The notes: generated by a model not told the origin, from the sequence alone. Positions 53,163 to 60,936 are shown, counted from the stretch's first letter. The stretch: DNA of 64,000 bases from a virus (IMGVR_UViG_3300028800_000061:1-64000); one strand, 5' to 3'. Numbers and translations are program-made.

Positions 53163-53234
53163 GGCCGTGTGACCGAGTGGCACAGGTAGCAGCCTGCAAA
53201 GCTGCGCACCCCGGTTCGAATCCGGGCACGGCTT
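53163..53234 (+). tRNA. tRNA-Cys (GCA), encoded CCA
   Basis: Acceptor GGCCGTG/CACGGCT, stem GCAGC/GCTGC, loop CTGCAAA, U73 (cysteine identity base), CCA encoded at 53235-53237. Last tRNA of the array. Confidence 0.92.
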
Positions 53235-53259
53235 CCACGTTTCCGCTGTGCTGAGTTCC

Positions 53260-53598
53260 CTACCCGGCGATGGGGGCGGGCTGCCGCCGCGGCGGCCGCG
53301 GCCGCCCGGGAGCGCCGCGGCCAGGCGCTGCAGCTCTGTGCACGACGATCGTCCGGTACCGCCACACCTTAGAGTTGCCAAACCTGTCGTCCTGCTCTGG
53401 CCACTCCGGGCTGCCGTCGCTGAGTGTCCGCTGGGACATCCGGTAGATCGACCCCGGCTTGAGACCGGTCCACTCGGCGAGCCTGGTGGCATCGGCCAGC
53501 TCGTCAATGATCGGCTCACACTGATCGAGCACCCCCGGCCCGTGTTCCCGGACCAGGGACACAAGGGTGTGGAAATCCGGCAGTCCGGTTACTGTCAC
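53260..53598 (-). CDS. Small helix-turn-helix protein (excisionase-like)
   Basis: 112 residues from GTG 53598 (AGGAGGT six bases upstream, overlap GTGA with the upstream gene). IDELADATRLAEWTGLKPGSIYRMSQRT is a MerR/AlpA-like HTH, followed by FGNSKVWRYRTIVVHRA, the usual wing. The tail is basic and Pro-rich. Small HTH proteins of this kind serve as excisionases or regulators near recombinase genes. The integrase is 5 kb away on the same strand. Confidence 0.65.
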   Translation of the reverse strand: MTVTGLPDFHTLVSLVREHGPGVLDQCEPIIDELADATRLAEWTGLKPGSIYRMSQRTLSDGSPEWPEQDDRFGNSKVWRYRTIVVHRAAAPGRGAPGRPRPPRRQPAPIAG

Positions 53599-53936
53599 TG
53601 GGTTACCTCCTGCCGTCGTCCACGTTTCGGTTTCGGGCCGCCGCCAGCACCCGGGCCGGGCCGCACGTACCGGTGCCAGTACAGGACGCGGGCCCGCGCC
53701 CACCGGGGGACAGTCCCGACCCGCTGCTCTGGATCATCCGGCGGGAAGGCCAGCGGGGTGCCGTGAGTGCTCCGGTACCGGTAGACGTTGATCGTGTTCC
53801 TCGACAAACCGAGAAACACGGCGATGTCTATCAGTTGCATCCATTGTGGCAGGCCGAGCTCAGCGGCCTCGTCGTCCAGCTGTGCGGCGATATCCTCCCA
53901 TGCGGGGATCACGCCGTTTGCTGTGTGACCGGCCAA
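53595..53936 (-). CDS. Small helix-turn-helix protein with regulatory promoter
   Basis: 113 residues from TTG 53936, chosen for the AGGAGGT upstream (a TTG at 53993 without a site is the other choice). DIAVFLGLSRNTINVYRYRSTHG is an HTH of the AlpA/excisionase group; FPPDDPEQRVGTVPRWARARVLYWHRYV follows. Coupled to the next HTH gene. It probably binds the inverted repeat at 53991-54006 just upstream. Confidence 0.65.
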   Translation of the reverse strand: MAGHTANGVIPAWEDIAAQLDDEAAELGLPQWMQLIDIAVFLGLSRNTINVYRYRSTHGTPLAFPPDDPEQRVGTVPRWARARVLYWHRYVRPGPGAGGGPKPKRGRRQEVTQ

Positions 53937-53990
53937 CCCGGTGACCTCCTGTTGCTGCCGCCGATTTGATCGCACACCCCAACAGTACCA

Positions 53991-54006
53991 CAACCATGTA
54001 TGGTTG
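53991..54006. promoter_or_regulatory. Inverted repeat CAACCAT-GT-ATGGTTG between divergent genes
   Basis: 7-bp arms around GT. The same region holds ATACAAGG (54011) and resembles the 27911 promoter (TATGGTTGC...ATACAA). Likely operator of the HTH pair. Confidence 0.5.
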
Positions 54007-54080
54007 CATGATACAAGGTTGCGCGGTATCTTCGTATTACCAAACGTAACAGGGGTACAAGGGCAGGTGGAAGGGTATTG

Positions 54081-54296
54081 ATGGCAGTGAGAATGTCAGG
54101 GCTGCGCGTTACCATCAGCGGAAGGTCAGCATGGTGGAGCATCCCTGTGGTCGGCCGGGGCATGATCGGCTGCCGGTTTGGCTGGCTGCGCATCGGCGCG
54201 TTGACCGGCCAGAACCGGGGGAGACGTGCCGGAGCTAAGCGGTCAACTGCAGGTCGCGGTCGCGCTGCATCTCGCGCTGGCACTCGGCGGCGGTGA
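54081..54296 (+). CDS. Possible small basic protein
   Basis: 71 residues from ATG 54081 with GGAAGGG upstream. The first 40 residues (GLRVTISGRSAWWSIPVVGRGMIGCRFGWLRIG) look real, the rest is Arg-rich and overlaps the minus-strand gene by 62 bases. It would be divergent from the HTH genes. Confidence 0.35.
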   Translation: MAVRMSGLRVTISGRSAWWSIPVVGRGMIGCRFGWLRIGALTGQNRGRRAGAKRSTAGRGRAASRAGTRRR

Positions 54297-54552
54297 GCAA
54301 CCGGTCAACGTACACGTACCAGGCGAACCCGCCGCCGGCGATCTTGCGGTTCTCCATCCGTACCCTGTGGGTGCGCTTGTACCCTTTGGCGTTGATGGCC
54401 GCCTGCGCCCCGTCATACAAGTCGAGCGCTTTTGCGTGCTCGACCTCACTGCCAACGAACCTGACACGAGGCCCGTTCAGGGCCTTTTCTGACTTACCGC
54501 CGAGAGCGACAACGGCCTGCTCACGGCTGATAGCGGCATGATCTTGGCTCAT
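54235..54552 (-). CDS. Hypothetical protein, 105 residues
   Basis: ATG 54552 (an ATG at 54558 is also possible). Sequence HAAISREQAVVALGGKSEKALNG ... VRMENRKIAGGGFAWYVYVDRLLTAAECQREM looks like a compact alpha/beta protein. No strong ribosome site. Not recognised. The next 286 bases (54553-54838) contain only weak overlapping frames and nothing I can call. Confidence 0.5.
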   Translation of the reverse strand: MSQDHAAISREQAVVALGGKSEKALNGPRVRFVGSEVEHAKALDLYDGAQAAINAKGYKRTHRVRMENRKIAGGGFAWYVYVDRLLTAAECQREMQRDRDLQLTA

Positions 54553-54838
54553 GATCATAGAGTGCCACGAACTGCGCTTATCACCTAACGGAACTGCGTG
54601 ATTGCAAGATCCCGCAGCCGTATCACTCGCTGGCACCAGGGCCGCACCACGGCCGGTGAGCAGCAGAGATTTCCCCGCGAACTTTCACCAGGACACGTGC
54701 GAACCGCGCACCAGGCATGCCATGATTGCGTCCGGGCCGGCCGGGAGAACGATCAAACCGGCCCTGTCACACACCGCCGGGGGGAACCCTCGGGCCTCCG
54801 CGCCCAAGGGCAGATGAGGCGGAAGGACACCAGGCCCA

Positions 54839-55126
54839 ATGACCATCATGCTCGACCGGCCAGCCGGCACCACACCAGCGGCAACCATCACCGGCACGAT
54901 CACCGTCCTGCACCAGGCCGGCATCGCACCATTCACATGGGACAAGAGCGACCCGACATCTGTCGCCGCGGCCGCCGCGCGGGTGAAAGAACTGATCCAC
55001 AGCGGCCACCTTGTGTACCAGGCTGACGGCGCGGCCGCCGATAGCGGCGGCACCCAAATCCGGGACCTCGCCGAGTGCCCGGACGCGGAGAACCTCATCG
55101 CAGTCAGGGCGAACGTGGCCGGCTGA
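54839..55126 (+). CDS. Hypothetical protein, 95 residues
   Basis: ATG 54839 after GGCGGAAGGACACCAGG. Sequence TITGTITVLHQAGIAPFTWDKSDPTSVAAAAARVKELIHSGHL is mixed alpha/beta, with an acidic end. Two bases before the next gene, so probably one transcript. Unknown. Confidence 0.5.
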   Translation: MTIMLDRPAGTTPAATITGTITVLHQAGIAPFTWDKSDPTSVAAAAARVKELIHSGHLVYQADGAAADSGGTQIRDLAECPDAENLIAVRANVAG

Positions 55127-55128
55127 TC

Positions 55129-55794
55129 ATGCCGACTGCTGAAGACCCAGGTGCGCCCGCTGACCAGCACACAGCGGGCGCACCTGGTCCACTGCCGCCC
55201 TTGCGCCTCACCCTGTTCACCAACGCTGTCCGTCACAGCACATGGCCGGCGCGCACGATGCCGAACCTCGATCTCATCACCCGCACCCTGCTCGAAGGCC
55301 GCGACCCTCGCACCGGCCACCCGATCGCCGCCGAAACTGTCCAAGCCGAACTGGACCAGCGCATCCGTGCCCGCGAAGAGATCGCCGTGGCCCGGGCGCG
55401 AGCTGCCCGGACCCGCGAGCAGTCGCTGCGCATCTCACTCACGGACGCATGGGATGCGCAAGAGAAGGTCTTCCTGAGCATCCTCACCCCAGAGCAGACC
55501 GCAACGTACCGCGAGCACCACTACGTTGATGTGATCAGCAACCGCAGCAACCGGTGGCGGATCTTCACCCGCGGCCAAACCGGCAACGTGGCCATGCTCG
55601 ATCCGGACGGCCGCCACCTGCTGGCCAGCGCCTGCGCGCACCCACCAGGCGGCCACCCGGATCCGGCCGCCTGGGTGGCACAGGCACTGATGCTCAAAAC
55701 GGACGAGGAACTGTTCGTTGACTCAGCGAATGTCAGCTGGTGGCAACCAGGCACAGGCCCGCGAATAGCACCAGACGGTCACCACGGCTGGTGA
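55129..55794 (+). CDS. Hypothetical protein, 221 residues
   Basis: ATG 55129. The first 40 residues are Pro/Ala-rich; then a helical part (AELDQRIRAREEIAVARARAARTREQSLRISL) and a strand-rich C-terminal half (YVDVISNRSNRWRIFTRGQTGNVAMLDPDGRHLLASACAHPP). That end resembles a short phage protein fold seen in several actinophages. Unknown role. Confidence 0.55.
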   Translation: MPTAEDPGAPADQHTAGAPGPLPPLRLTLFTNAVRHSTWPARTMPNLDLITRTLLEGRDPRTGHPIAAETVQAELDQRIRAREEIAVARARAARTREQSLRISLTDAWDAQEKVFLSILTPEQTATYREHHYVDVISNRSNRWRIFTRGQTGNVAMLDPDGRHLLASACAHPPGGHPDPAAWVAQALMLKTDEELFVDSANVSWWQPGTGPRIAPDGHHGW

Positions 55795-55822
55795 CCGCCC
55801 GAGAAGTACTTGTGCTGGTGAT

Positions 55823-55927
55823 CTACCGTGTACCCGACCGGTTGATTTCCTCCATCGCAGCGATGGACAGCCCTGTATGCACCAGCATCGGAGTGACCTC
55901 CACCAACTCGACTTTCGAATCAGTCAT
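55823..55927 (-). CDS. 34-residue protein coupled to the gene upstream
   Basis: ATG 55927 overlaps the TGA of the 150-residue gene (ATGA). Sequence MTDSKVELVEVTPMLVHTGL then SIAAMEEINRSGTR, stop TAG at 55823. The tight overlap supports translation; the length hides it from usual searches. Confidence 0.5.
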   Translation of the reverse strand: MTDSKVELVEVTPMLVHTGLSIAAMEEINRSGTR

Positions 55928-56376
55928 TCAGAGCCACTCTCACACGCGACCACGTTGTGATCACGGTACGCCTGCGCGTCAACTTCCCAGCCCTCATACG
56001 GTTCCCCGAACCTGGCAGCCGATGCGCAGATCCAGATGTCCTGCAACGAACGCAGCACATCACTGGGCAGAGTGTGCCGGGCGGCGAAAAGCACGGCGAC
56101 CGCCTCGTATACGGTTGGTCTAGCCTGCCCAGACACCTGCTTACTGCCAGGCGGCACGACCTGAGTTCCATCGGTACGGCTCTCAGTCCCTAGCAGACGG
56201 TAGAACGGGACAGTCATGTACTCGTCGTGCACAGAGCAGTAAGGTGGCGCCGCCTCATCCCACTCCCCGGCAGGCATCGGATCGCGAGAACACTCAGGCA
56301 GGCAACTCTCATATCGCGGGCAGACAAAGGAAACCAGATAACCGGGAGGGGGAGTAACCTCGGGCCGCGGTATCAA
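55924..56376 (-). CDS. Hypothetical protein, 150 residues
   Basis: TTG start overlapping the previous stop (TTGA). N-terminal Cys-rich part (FVCPRYESCLPEC ... YCSVHDEYMTVPFYRLLG), then a helical part (YEAVAVLFAARHTLPSDVLRSLQDIWICASAARFG). Possibly a zinc-binding module followed by a small helical domain. Not recognised. Confidence 0.55.
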   Translation of the reverse strand: MIPRPEVTPPPGYLVSFVCPRYESCLPECSRDPMPAGEWDEAAPPYCSVHDEYMTVPFYRLLGTESRTDGTQVVPPGSKQVSGQARPTVYEAVAVLFAARHTLPSDVLRSLQDIWICASAARFGEPYEGWEVDAQAYRDHNVVACESGSE

Positions 56377-56606
56377 CTGTCCTCACTGTCAGCGATCACG
56401 TCGAGCAGGTGGGCGACCCGGCTGACCATATCCCGGTCGGCCCCATCAAAACGTTCAGGCCAGCGGGTCAGCGCGTCACGCAACTGGTCGGCGAGCTCGC
56501 CGGGGTCGAGTGCCGGGTAGTTGCCGCCGCCGATGCCTGCCGCGGCGAACACGGCAGCGACTGCATCTCTCGGATATGGGCCTTTTCTCCGTGGGGTGCC
56601 TGCCAT
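56373..56606 (-). CDS. Hypothetical acidic protein, 77 residues
   Basis: ATG 56606 with GGAAGGA upstream. An in-frame ATG at 56741 lies seven bases after TATACT and could give a leaderless longer form with a basic N-terminus. The core (DAVAAVFAAAGIGGGNYPALDPGELADQLRDALTRW) is helical and acidic. Unknown. Confidence 0.55.
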   Translation of the reverse strand: MAGTPRRKGPYPRDAVAAVFAAAGIGGGNYPALDPGELADQLRDALTRWPERFDGADRDMVSRVAHLLDVIADSEDS

Positions 56607-56792
56607 GAGGATTCCTTCCTGGGGGAGCGGCTCACCTGCGTACCGGCCGGTGGCCCGGGGCATGCTCGCGTGGCCGGTGCGGGTGCCGCCCATGACCGCA
56701 CGACGCGGAGTGGTCACCCGGTTCGGCTTACGCATCACCATGAAACCCAGTATAGCCCAACTGTACGAAGAAACACCCGTGCAGTTCGCAGA

Positions 56793-57047
56793 TCATGGCC
56801 ACATTTTTCGGCACCCGTTCCGGTGGCACCGCAGCACCACATCCACCCGGTCGGCCGGGCGGGCCAGCTCCAGGATCAGCATTGGAACACCGCACTGGCC
56901 GCCACCATCATCATGGATGATGTGGTACCGGCCGCCCCGGCCCGGATGATCGAACCAAGATGCGTCCCGCGGTGCCGCCTGCCCGGCGCGAGGCTCCGTG
57001 CCGGACCCGAGATCCCAGCCGCGTATCCGGCGCCCAGCAGCGGTCAT
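56793..57047 (-). CDS. Hypothetical protein, 84 residues
   Basis: ATG 57047 overlaps the RNase H stop (ATGA). The sequence RGGRYHIIHDDGGGQCGVPMLILELARPADRVDVVLRCHRNGCRKMW has three Cys and several His and looks like a folded zinc-binding strand-rich protein. Not recognised. The 186 bases between it and the next gene hold only the TATACT promoter candidate. Confidence 0.5.
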   Translation of the reverse strand: MTAAGRRIRGWDLGSGTEPRAGQAAPRDASWFDHPGRGGRYHIIHDDGGGQCGVPMLILELARPADRVDVVLRCHRNGCRKMWP

Positions 57048-57634
57048 TCCGCACGCCGGCCCGCTGATCCATGCCACACAGAAAGAAAGGCTTCAACAAG
57101 TCCTGACGCCCGCGCGCACGCTTCACCAGCGGGGACTCTGCGTCTGGCGATCGACGCTAGAGAATCAGCTGCCTCGTTCAACGGGTGACCGGCATGCCCG
57201 GGAACATGCTCTACCGCGAGAATGCGATGCCATCCATTCATTAGCAAGGCCAGCCGGACCAGCGTTGGCGCCTGGCCACCGCTACGCTGCCGCAGGCTGT
57301 ATCCCTCAGGCATCCTGTCGGTATCTCCCCGCTGCCAGGACCGCAGGTACTCAACCGCAGCTTTGCTGTCCACCAGCAGGATCGCCGGGTCTGGCCCGCT
57401 GGAATCCTCGAACAGGAGCGCGACCGCGCGGAGTTCCGCGACTAGTACAACAGACGAGCCGGTCGGGTCGATGTACCCGCCAGGGCTGACCCAGCTGCGG
57501 AGCCCCCACCGGCCATCGGATACGACATAGGCGATCCCAGCGGTTCCACGCTTGAACGATGCATCGGTGGCTGCCGCTACCGGATCTTTGCCGATGAAGC
57601 CGGGAACTGCGCCACGTCTCGCTGAGGCAGTCAT
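57044..57634 (-). CDS. Ribonuclease HI-like protein
   Basis: 196 residues from ATG 57634, overlapping the previous stop. The RNase H fold is clear: AATDASFKRGTAGIAYVVSD (first Asp, D24), VLVAELRAVALLFED (Glu, E67), AILLVDSKAAVEYLRSW (Asp, D89) and VEHVPGHAGHPLNEAADSLA (His and last Asp, D157). It would remove RNA primers or RNA-DNA hybrids during replication of the element. Weak ribosome site; translation is probably coupled. Confidence 0.82.
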   Translation of the reverse strand: MTASARRGAVPGFIGKDPVAAATDASFKRGTAGIAYVVSDGRWGLRSWVSPGGYIDPTGSSVVLVAELRAVALLFEDSSGPDPAILLVDSKAAVEYLRSWQRGDTDRMPEGYSLRQRSGGQAPTLVRLALLMNGWHRILAVEHVPGHAGHPLNEAADSLASIARRRVPAGEACARASGLVEAFLSVWHGSAGRRAE

Positions 57635-57828
57635 AGTCCACTGCCATGCGGAGCGCACCACCGGCCGGTGTCACGGAAACCACGGAGCCACGCCTGGGCG
57701 GTGCGCACGTCGAGCACAGCCGGTTCTTCTCCGCTGCCCAGGACTGTGGTCATGTCCGTGATCAGGTCGTCGATCTCGACGAGCAGCTTCTCTATGACCG
57801 TCCGCTCCTGATCACTGAAGGGAGTCAC
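57631..57828 (-). CDS. Hypothetical 65-residue acidic protein
   Basis: GTG 57828 overlaps the previous stop; its own stop overlaps the RNase H start. The core RTVIEKLLVEIDDLITDMTTVLG is an acidic amphipathic helix; a Trp/Arg-rich tail follows (AWLRGFRDTGRWCAPHG). No family recognised. The long frame upstream of 57828 is a shadow of the next gene. Confidence 0.5.
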   Translation of the reverse strand: MTPFSDQERTVIEKLLVEIDDLITDMTTVLGSGEEPAVLDVRTAQAWLRGFRDTGRWCAPHGSGL

Positions 57829-58379
57829 CGGCCCGCCTTGTCGGCCGCGAGCTGCTCGGTGACCCATTTGACTGCCGCACGCCGTGATGGCCAGTCCTGG
57901 TCGGCGTGGACACGGACGATGCCGTGCTCGGTAAGCCAAAGCCCCGCGAACCATTTGATCCCACCGCGCGGGCCAAGATTCCACCCGATCACACCGGCAA
58001 CCGCATCGTACGATTGGGGGCGCTCCTTCGTTTCGGTCACGTAGAAGGTGGTCGGGCCGCGGGTGTCGTTGTGCCAGATTCGCGGGCCGGGATGCAACCA
58101 CAAGCTGCCTACGCGCTCCGGTTTGGCCCCGTAGCCGACCTGATCGGCGTGAGTGCGCTCCACGCTGGCAGGCTCGCGATCGAAGGTTTCGAACGAAACG
58201 GCACCGCAGTCATGGCACGCGAACCGGAAGACGATCTCGCGGATGTCCGCCCCGGAGAAATCGGTCCGGGTGTACCTGGTGACCTCCCACGAGTTCGCTT
58301 GGCGTCGCGGGCACACCGGCTCGTGCGCGGCCGCGGGCACGAACTCGAAGTACAAACGCTTGATGTCGAGGGTGATCAT
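57825..58379 (-). CDS. Hypothetical protein, 184 residues
   Basis: ATG 58379 overlaps the integrase stop. Mixed alpha/beta: IKRLYFEFVPAAAHEPVCPR, then FACHDCGAVSFETFDREP with a CxxC, then GIVRVHADQDWPSRRAAVKWVTEQLAAD. Not recognised. As the gene directly after the integrase it could be linked to excision or stability, but nothing shows that. Confidence 0.55.
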   Translation of the reverse strand: MITLDIKRLYFEFVPAAAHEPVCPRRQANSWEVTRYTRTDFSGADIREIVFRFACHDCGAVSFETFDREPASVERTHADQVGYGAKPERVGSLWLHPGPRIWHNDTRGPTTFYVTETKERPQSYDAVAGVIGWNLGPRGGIKWFAGLWLTEHGIVRVHADQDWPSRRAAVKWVTEQLAADKAGR

Positions 58380-59383
58380 GGTGACTGGGTGCCTCCGATC
58401 TCAGCGGGGGAGGGGAGATGCAGCGTGTCCACGACATCGCGGATCGCCCGGCCCCCACGGTGGTCGTACAGCGCTGTCGTGGCCGGTGAATCATGGCCGA
58501 CAGCGCGCTGCGCGTGGACAAGATCAAGGCCGGCATCGAGGACATCACCGACGAACGTCCGCCGGAAGTCGTGTGTCGACAAGGGCGGCAGCCCGGCCTG
58601 CTGCCGGCGCTCATTAACAATCCGGCCGATAGACCGCGCGTTCAGCCGGTCAGTGCCAATGTGACCCCACCGGTCGATCGGCCGGAAGATAGCGCCGCGG
58701 CGATCGCCAAGCACAACCAGCCACCGGTCAAAGTGGGGGGCGGCGGCGGTGCTGATGTACACCGTCCGCTGCTTGTTACCTTTGCCGATCACCTGCAGAG
58801 CGCGCTCACCCGGGTTGTAGCACTCAATCACCGCGCTGGCCGTTTCCTCCCGCCGGCATCCGGTGGAGTAGAGGAACGCCAGCACGGCCGCATCCCGGAT
58901 CCCGATCAGAGTCGGCCCGCCGGTCTGGTCATCGGGTTTCAGGCAGATCCGCAGGAGGGCTTCCCGCTCGTCTGCGTGGATGGTGCGGCCGGCCGGCTCC
59001 CGGTGGCCTTTCAGCCCGTCGATGTCGATGGCACGCTGGTAGTCGTCGGCGGTCATGAGCTGCAGCCGCCAGCACTCTTTCAGGATCTGCCGGAGAGCGG
59101 ACAGGTGCTGGTTGAAGCTGCTGGGGGACCAGTGCAGATCCAGCATGGCGGCCCGTACAGCGGCGGTGTGCTCGTACCTCAGGTCCCACCAGGCCCGGCT
59201 CGCGCCGGTAATGTGGTCTCCGTGGATCGGCTCGCTGGCTTCCTGGCCGAGGACAATCATGGTGATGCTGTCTAGGCAGCGGCGCATCGCCCGCCGGGAC
59301 TCGTCGCTTTGAAGGTTGTCCAGGTACACCCAGTACGGATCCCGGGACCGGGTGGGTGGCGGATCGACCAGCGTAAGAGGCAT
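58376..59383 (-). CDS. Tyrosine recombinase/integrase
   Basis: 335 residues. N-terminal SAM-like core-binding part (SSFNQHLSALRQILKECWRL near residue 90), then the catalytic domain: GCRREE (Arg ~177-178), GKGNKQR (Lys 204 or 201), THDFRRTF (His 271, Arg 274), GHDSPATTALYDHR (His 297, nucleophile Tyr 306). All catalytic residues are present, so it is probably active. It could integrate the element, resolve dimers or cycle cassettes. No attachment site could be fixed from one window. Confidence 0.92.
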   Translation of the reverse strand: MPLTLVDPPPTRSRDPYWVYLDNLQSDESRRAMRRCLDSITMIVLGQEASEPIHGDHITGASRAWWDLRYEHTAAVRAAMLDLHWSPSSFNQHLSALRQILKECWRLQLMTADDYQRAIDIDGLKGHREPAGRTIHADEREALLRICLKPDDQTGGPTLIGIRDAAVLAFLYSTGCRREETASAVIECYNPGERALQVIGKGNKQRTVYISTAAAPHFDRWLVVLGDRRGAIFRPIDRWGHIGTDRLNARSIGRIVNERRQQAGLPPLSTHDFRRTFVGDVLDAGLDLVHAQRAVGHDSPATTALYDHRGGRAIRDVVDTLHLPSPAEIGGTQSP

Positions 59384-59579
59384 TCAGTGGTTCCCCTCTT
59401 TCTCCGTGGGGACAGGGATCATTCTCCCCGATGCGGTCAAGCTCAGCGTTCACCCGGGCCAGGTCATCTGGGGTGTAGACGTCTTCCCAGGATCCCGGGC
59501 CGGTCTCAGTCCGGCGGAAAATGTCAATCCACTCGGCGGCGAGGGACCGGGCCTCACGGGCGGCTTGCCTCCTGTCCAC
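58929..59579 (-). CDS. ORF overlapping the integrase N-terminus (possible frameshift partner)
   Basis: GTG 59579. The first ~67 residues (DRRQAAREARSLAAEWIDIF ... EDVYTPDDLARVNAELDRIG) look like a real small protein. The frame then continues 455 bases across the integrase gene in another phase with an Arg/Pro/His-rich, shadow-like sequence, stopping at 58929. Either the gene really ends this way, or a frameshift joins it to the integrase, or a base is lost. Only the N-terminal third is credible. Confidence 0.4.
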   Translation of the reverse strand: MDRRQAAREARSLAAEWIDIFRRTETGPGSWEDVYTPDDLARVNAELDRIGENDPCPHGERGEPLNASYAGRSATHPVPGSVLGVPGQPSKRRVPAGDAPLPRQHHHDCPRPGSQRADPRRPHYRREPGLVGPEVRAHRRCTGRHAGSALVPQQLQPAPVRSPADPERVLAAAAHDRRRLPACHRHRRAERPPGAGRPHHPRRRAGSPPADLPETR

Positions 59580-59594
59580 GATCAGGCCTTCATC

Positions 59595-60008
59595 TCATTC
59601 GGGGGTTGGAGCATCATCAGCATCCTGTCTGTGGCAGTAGCCGTAGTCGCCCGTGATCGGGCCCGCCAGGACCCATCCCTCGTTGTGCAGGGTCTGGAGG
59701 TAGTCGGCGAAGGTGCGCACCTTCTGCGCGGCTTCATTGAGCGTCCGGGCGCCGTCCAGAGCCCACTTGGCTCGCACGATCTTCATTTCGTCACCGAAAC
59801 CAGCAAGCGCCGAGGCGGTATCGGGGGTGAGCGCCGGGTCCGCGAGCACGGTGCGGGCCTCCCTCGGCAAGGTTGTGCCAGCGAGCATCTCATCGACCCT
59901 GAGACCGAGGGCGCGAGCTTCGTACTCTGGCATGCCAGAGTGGATCCAGCGGGCGAGCCGTTCAGCGCGCTGACGTGAGACCCGCGGATCGTTGACGGAA
60001 TCAGGCAT
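59595..60008 (-). CDS. Hypothetical protein, 137 residues
   Basis: ATG 60008. Helical and acidic/basic mixed (ERLARWIHSGMPEYEARALGLRVDEMLAG; ASALAGFGDEMKIVRAKWALDGARTLNEAAQKV) with a C-terminal DYGYCHRQD. Ends 15 bases before the GTG of the ORF ahead of the integrase. Not recognised; probably one operon with the integrase. Confidence 0.55.
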   Translation of the reverse strand: MPDSVNDPRVSRQRAERLARWIHSGMPEYEARALGLRVDEMLAGTTLPREARTVLADPALTPDTASALAGFGDEMKIVRAKWALDGARTLNEAAQKVRTFADYLQTLHNEGWVLAGPITGDYGYCHRQDADDAPTPE

Positions 60009-60024
60009 TGGTCGTTCTCCTTAC

Positions 60025-60321
60025 CTAGTTAGGCGGTTTGTCTTCCTCGCCGCCAAGGATCCGTTCCGGCGTGCCGAACGTCTCGGCGAGGTCAGCCCAC
60101 GTGGGGTCATCGCTGCAGGCGGCCAGCTCGTTGACGCGACGGTAAATGCGCTGCCGTTCAGCAGTCATCACGGCCTTGCACTCATCGGGGCTGCCGCATA
60201 CGCGTTGGCCGAGTTCACGGGCCAGGAAGCACAGCGCGCCGATCTTGGCGGGCTCGGGGCCGTATGCCTGGCAGTACCACTCGGCGTCCTGCGCCTCACG
60301 CGCGCCCGCGGTGCTGTTCAT
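60025..60321 (-). CDS. Hypothetical protein, 98 residues
   Basis: ATG 60321 overlaps the preceding stop. ARELGQRVCGSPDECKAVMTAERQRIYRRVNELAA is a pattern that recurs in actinobacterial phage and plasmid proteins of unknown function. Contains two Cys five residues apart. Helical. Confidence 0.6.
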   Translation of the reverse strand: MNSTAGAREAQDAEWYCQAYGPEPAKIGALCFLARELGQRVCGSPDECKAVMTAERQRIYRRVNELAACSDDPTWADLAETFGTPERILGGEEDKPPN

Positions 60322-60632
60322 AGGGCATCGGCCTGGTCGCGCGTGTACTTGCCGTCTACGACTCCCCAGAACACTTTCTGAATGTCAGGATCACCCGTGT
60401 GGCGCGAGTTGAGCAGCCAGTCGATCGCTTGATTCCAGCGATCCTCGGCGTTCCTTCTGGCGAAGGTCACGGGCCCGAGTTTCTGGAGGATGAGATCCGC
60501 GACCTTCTCGCCGGTCAGGTCACCGGGCAGGCTGTGGCGGTGGTTCATCATGCGGGTAACCGCCAAGACAAGGTTCGCCCGGGTGATTTCAAAACCGTTG
60601 AGAAGGTCAGCCTCGGTGAGTTGCCGGCTCAT
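60318..60632 (-). CDS. Hypothetical helical protein, 104 residues
   Basis: ATG 60632. RANLVLAVTRMMNHRHSLPGDLTGEKVADLILQKLGPV and WNQAIDWLLNSRHTGDPDIQKVFWG suggest an all-helical small protein. Overlaps the next gene by four bases. Codon use slightly less GC-rich. Not recognised. Confidence 0.55.
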   Translation of the reverse strand: MSRQLTEADLLNGFEITRANLVLAVTRMMNHRHSLPGDLTGEKVADLILQKLGPVTFARRNAEDRWNQAIDWLLNSRHTGDPDIQKVFWGVVDGKYTRDQADAL

Positions 60633-60636
60633 CTAG

Positions 60637-60933
60637 TTACGACTTCCTCTCCCTCTTGTGGGAGCACGGGGAGCCGCACTTATCGTCGTCGCAGTGGGGG
60701 GCACCCCAGTGGATGACAGACGGATCCGCGTCTGGGCCGCGATCCCAGCGGAGTACCGTGCCTTTGGTTTCGATCGGATAGACGCCGACGCCGATGCGGC
60801 CGTCGGCTAGCTGGAACAGCGTGATCTGTGCGGGCAGTGGGGCGCCGTCCGCTGCGGTGAACATCGCATAGATGTCCCGTTGGGCGCCAAACGGGACGGG
60901 AATCTCAGTGTGTGGGGGCCGTATGGGGGGCAT
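60637..60933 (-). CDS. Hypothetical protein, 98 residues, Cys-rich end
   Basis: ATG 60933. Beta-rich core (DIYAMFTAADGAPLPAQITLFQLADGRIGVGVYP) and a basic C-terminus with CDDDKCGSPCSH (three or four Cys/His). Likely a small metal-binding protein. Four bases from its neighbours; same operon. Confidence 0.5.
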   Translation of the reverse strand: MPPIRPPHTEIPVPFGAQRDIYAMFTAADGAPLPAQITLFQLADGRIGVGVYPIETKGTVLRWDRGPDADPSVIHWGAPHCDDDKCGSPCSHKRERKS

Positions 60934-60936
60934 CGA

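Noticed and set aside
54553-54838. Weak frames (54598 GTG, 54602 TTG)
   Set aside because: Both are Arg/His/Pro-rich and neither has a convincing ribosome site or a folded-looking sequence.
58376-59383. Attachment site next to the integrase
   Set aside because: No tRNA 3' end or repeat pair that could be attP/attL is identifiable near it in a single window; a chromosomal junction would be needed.
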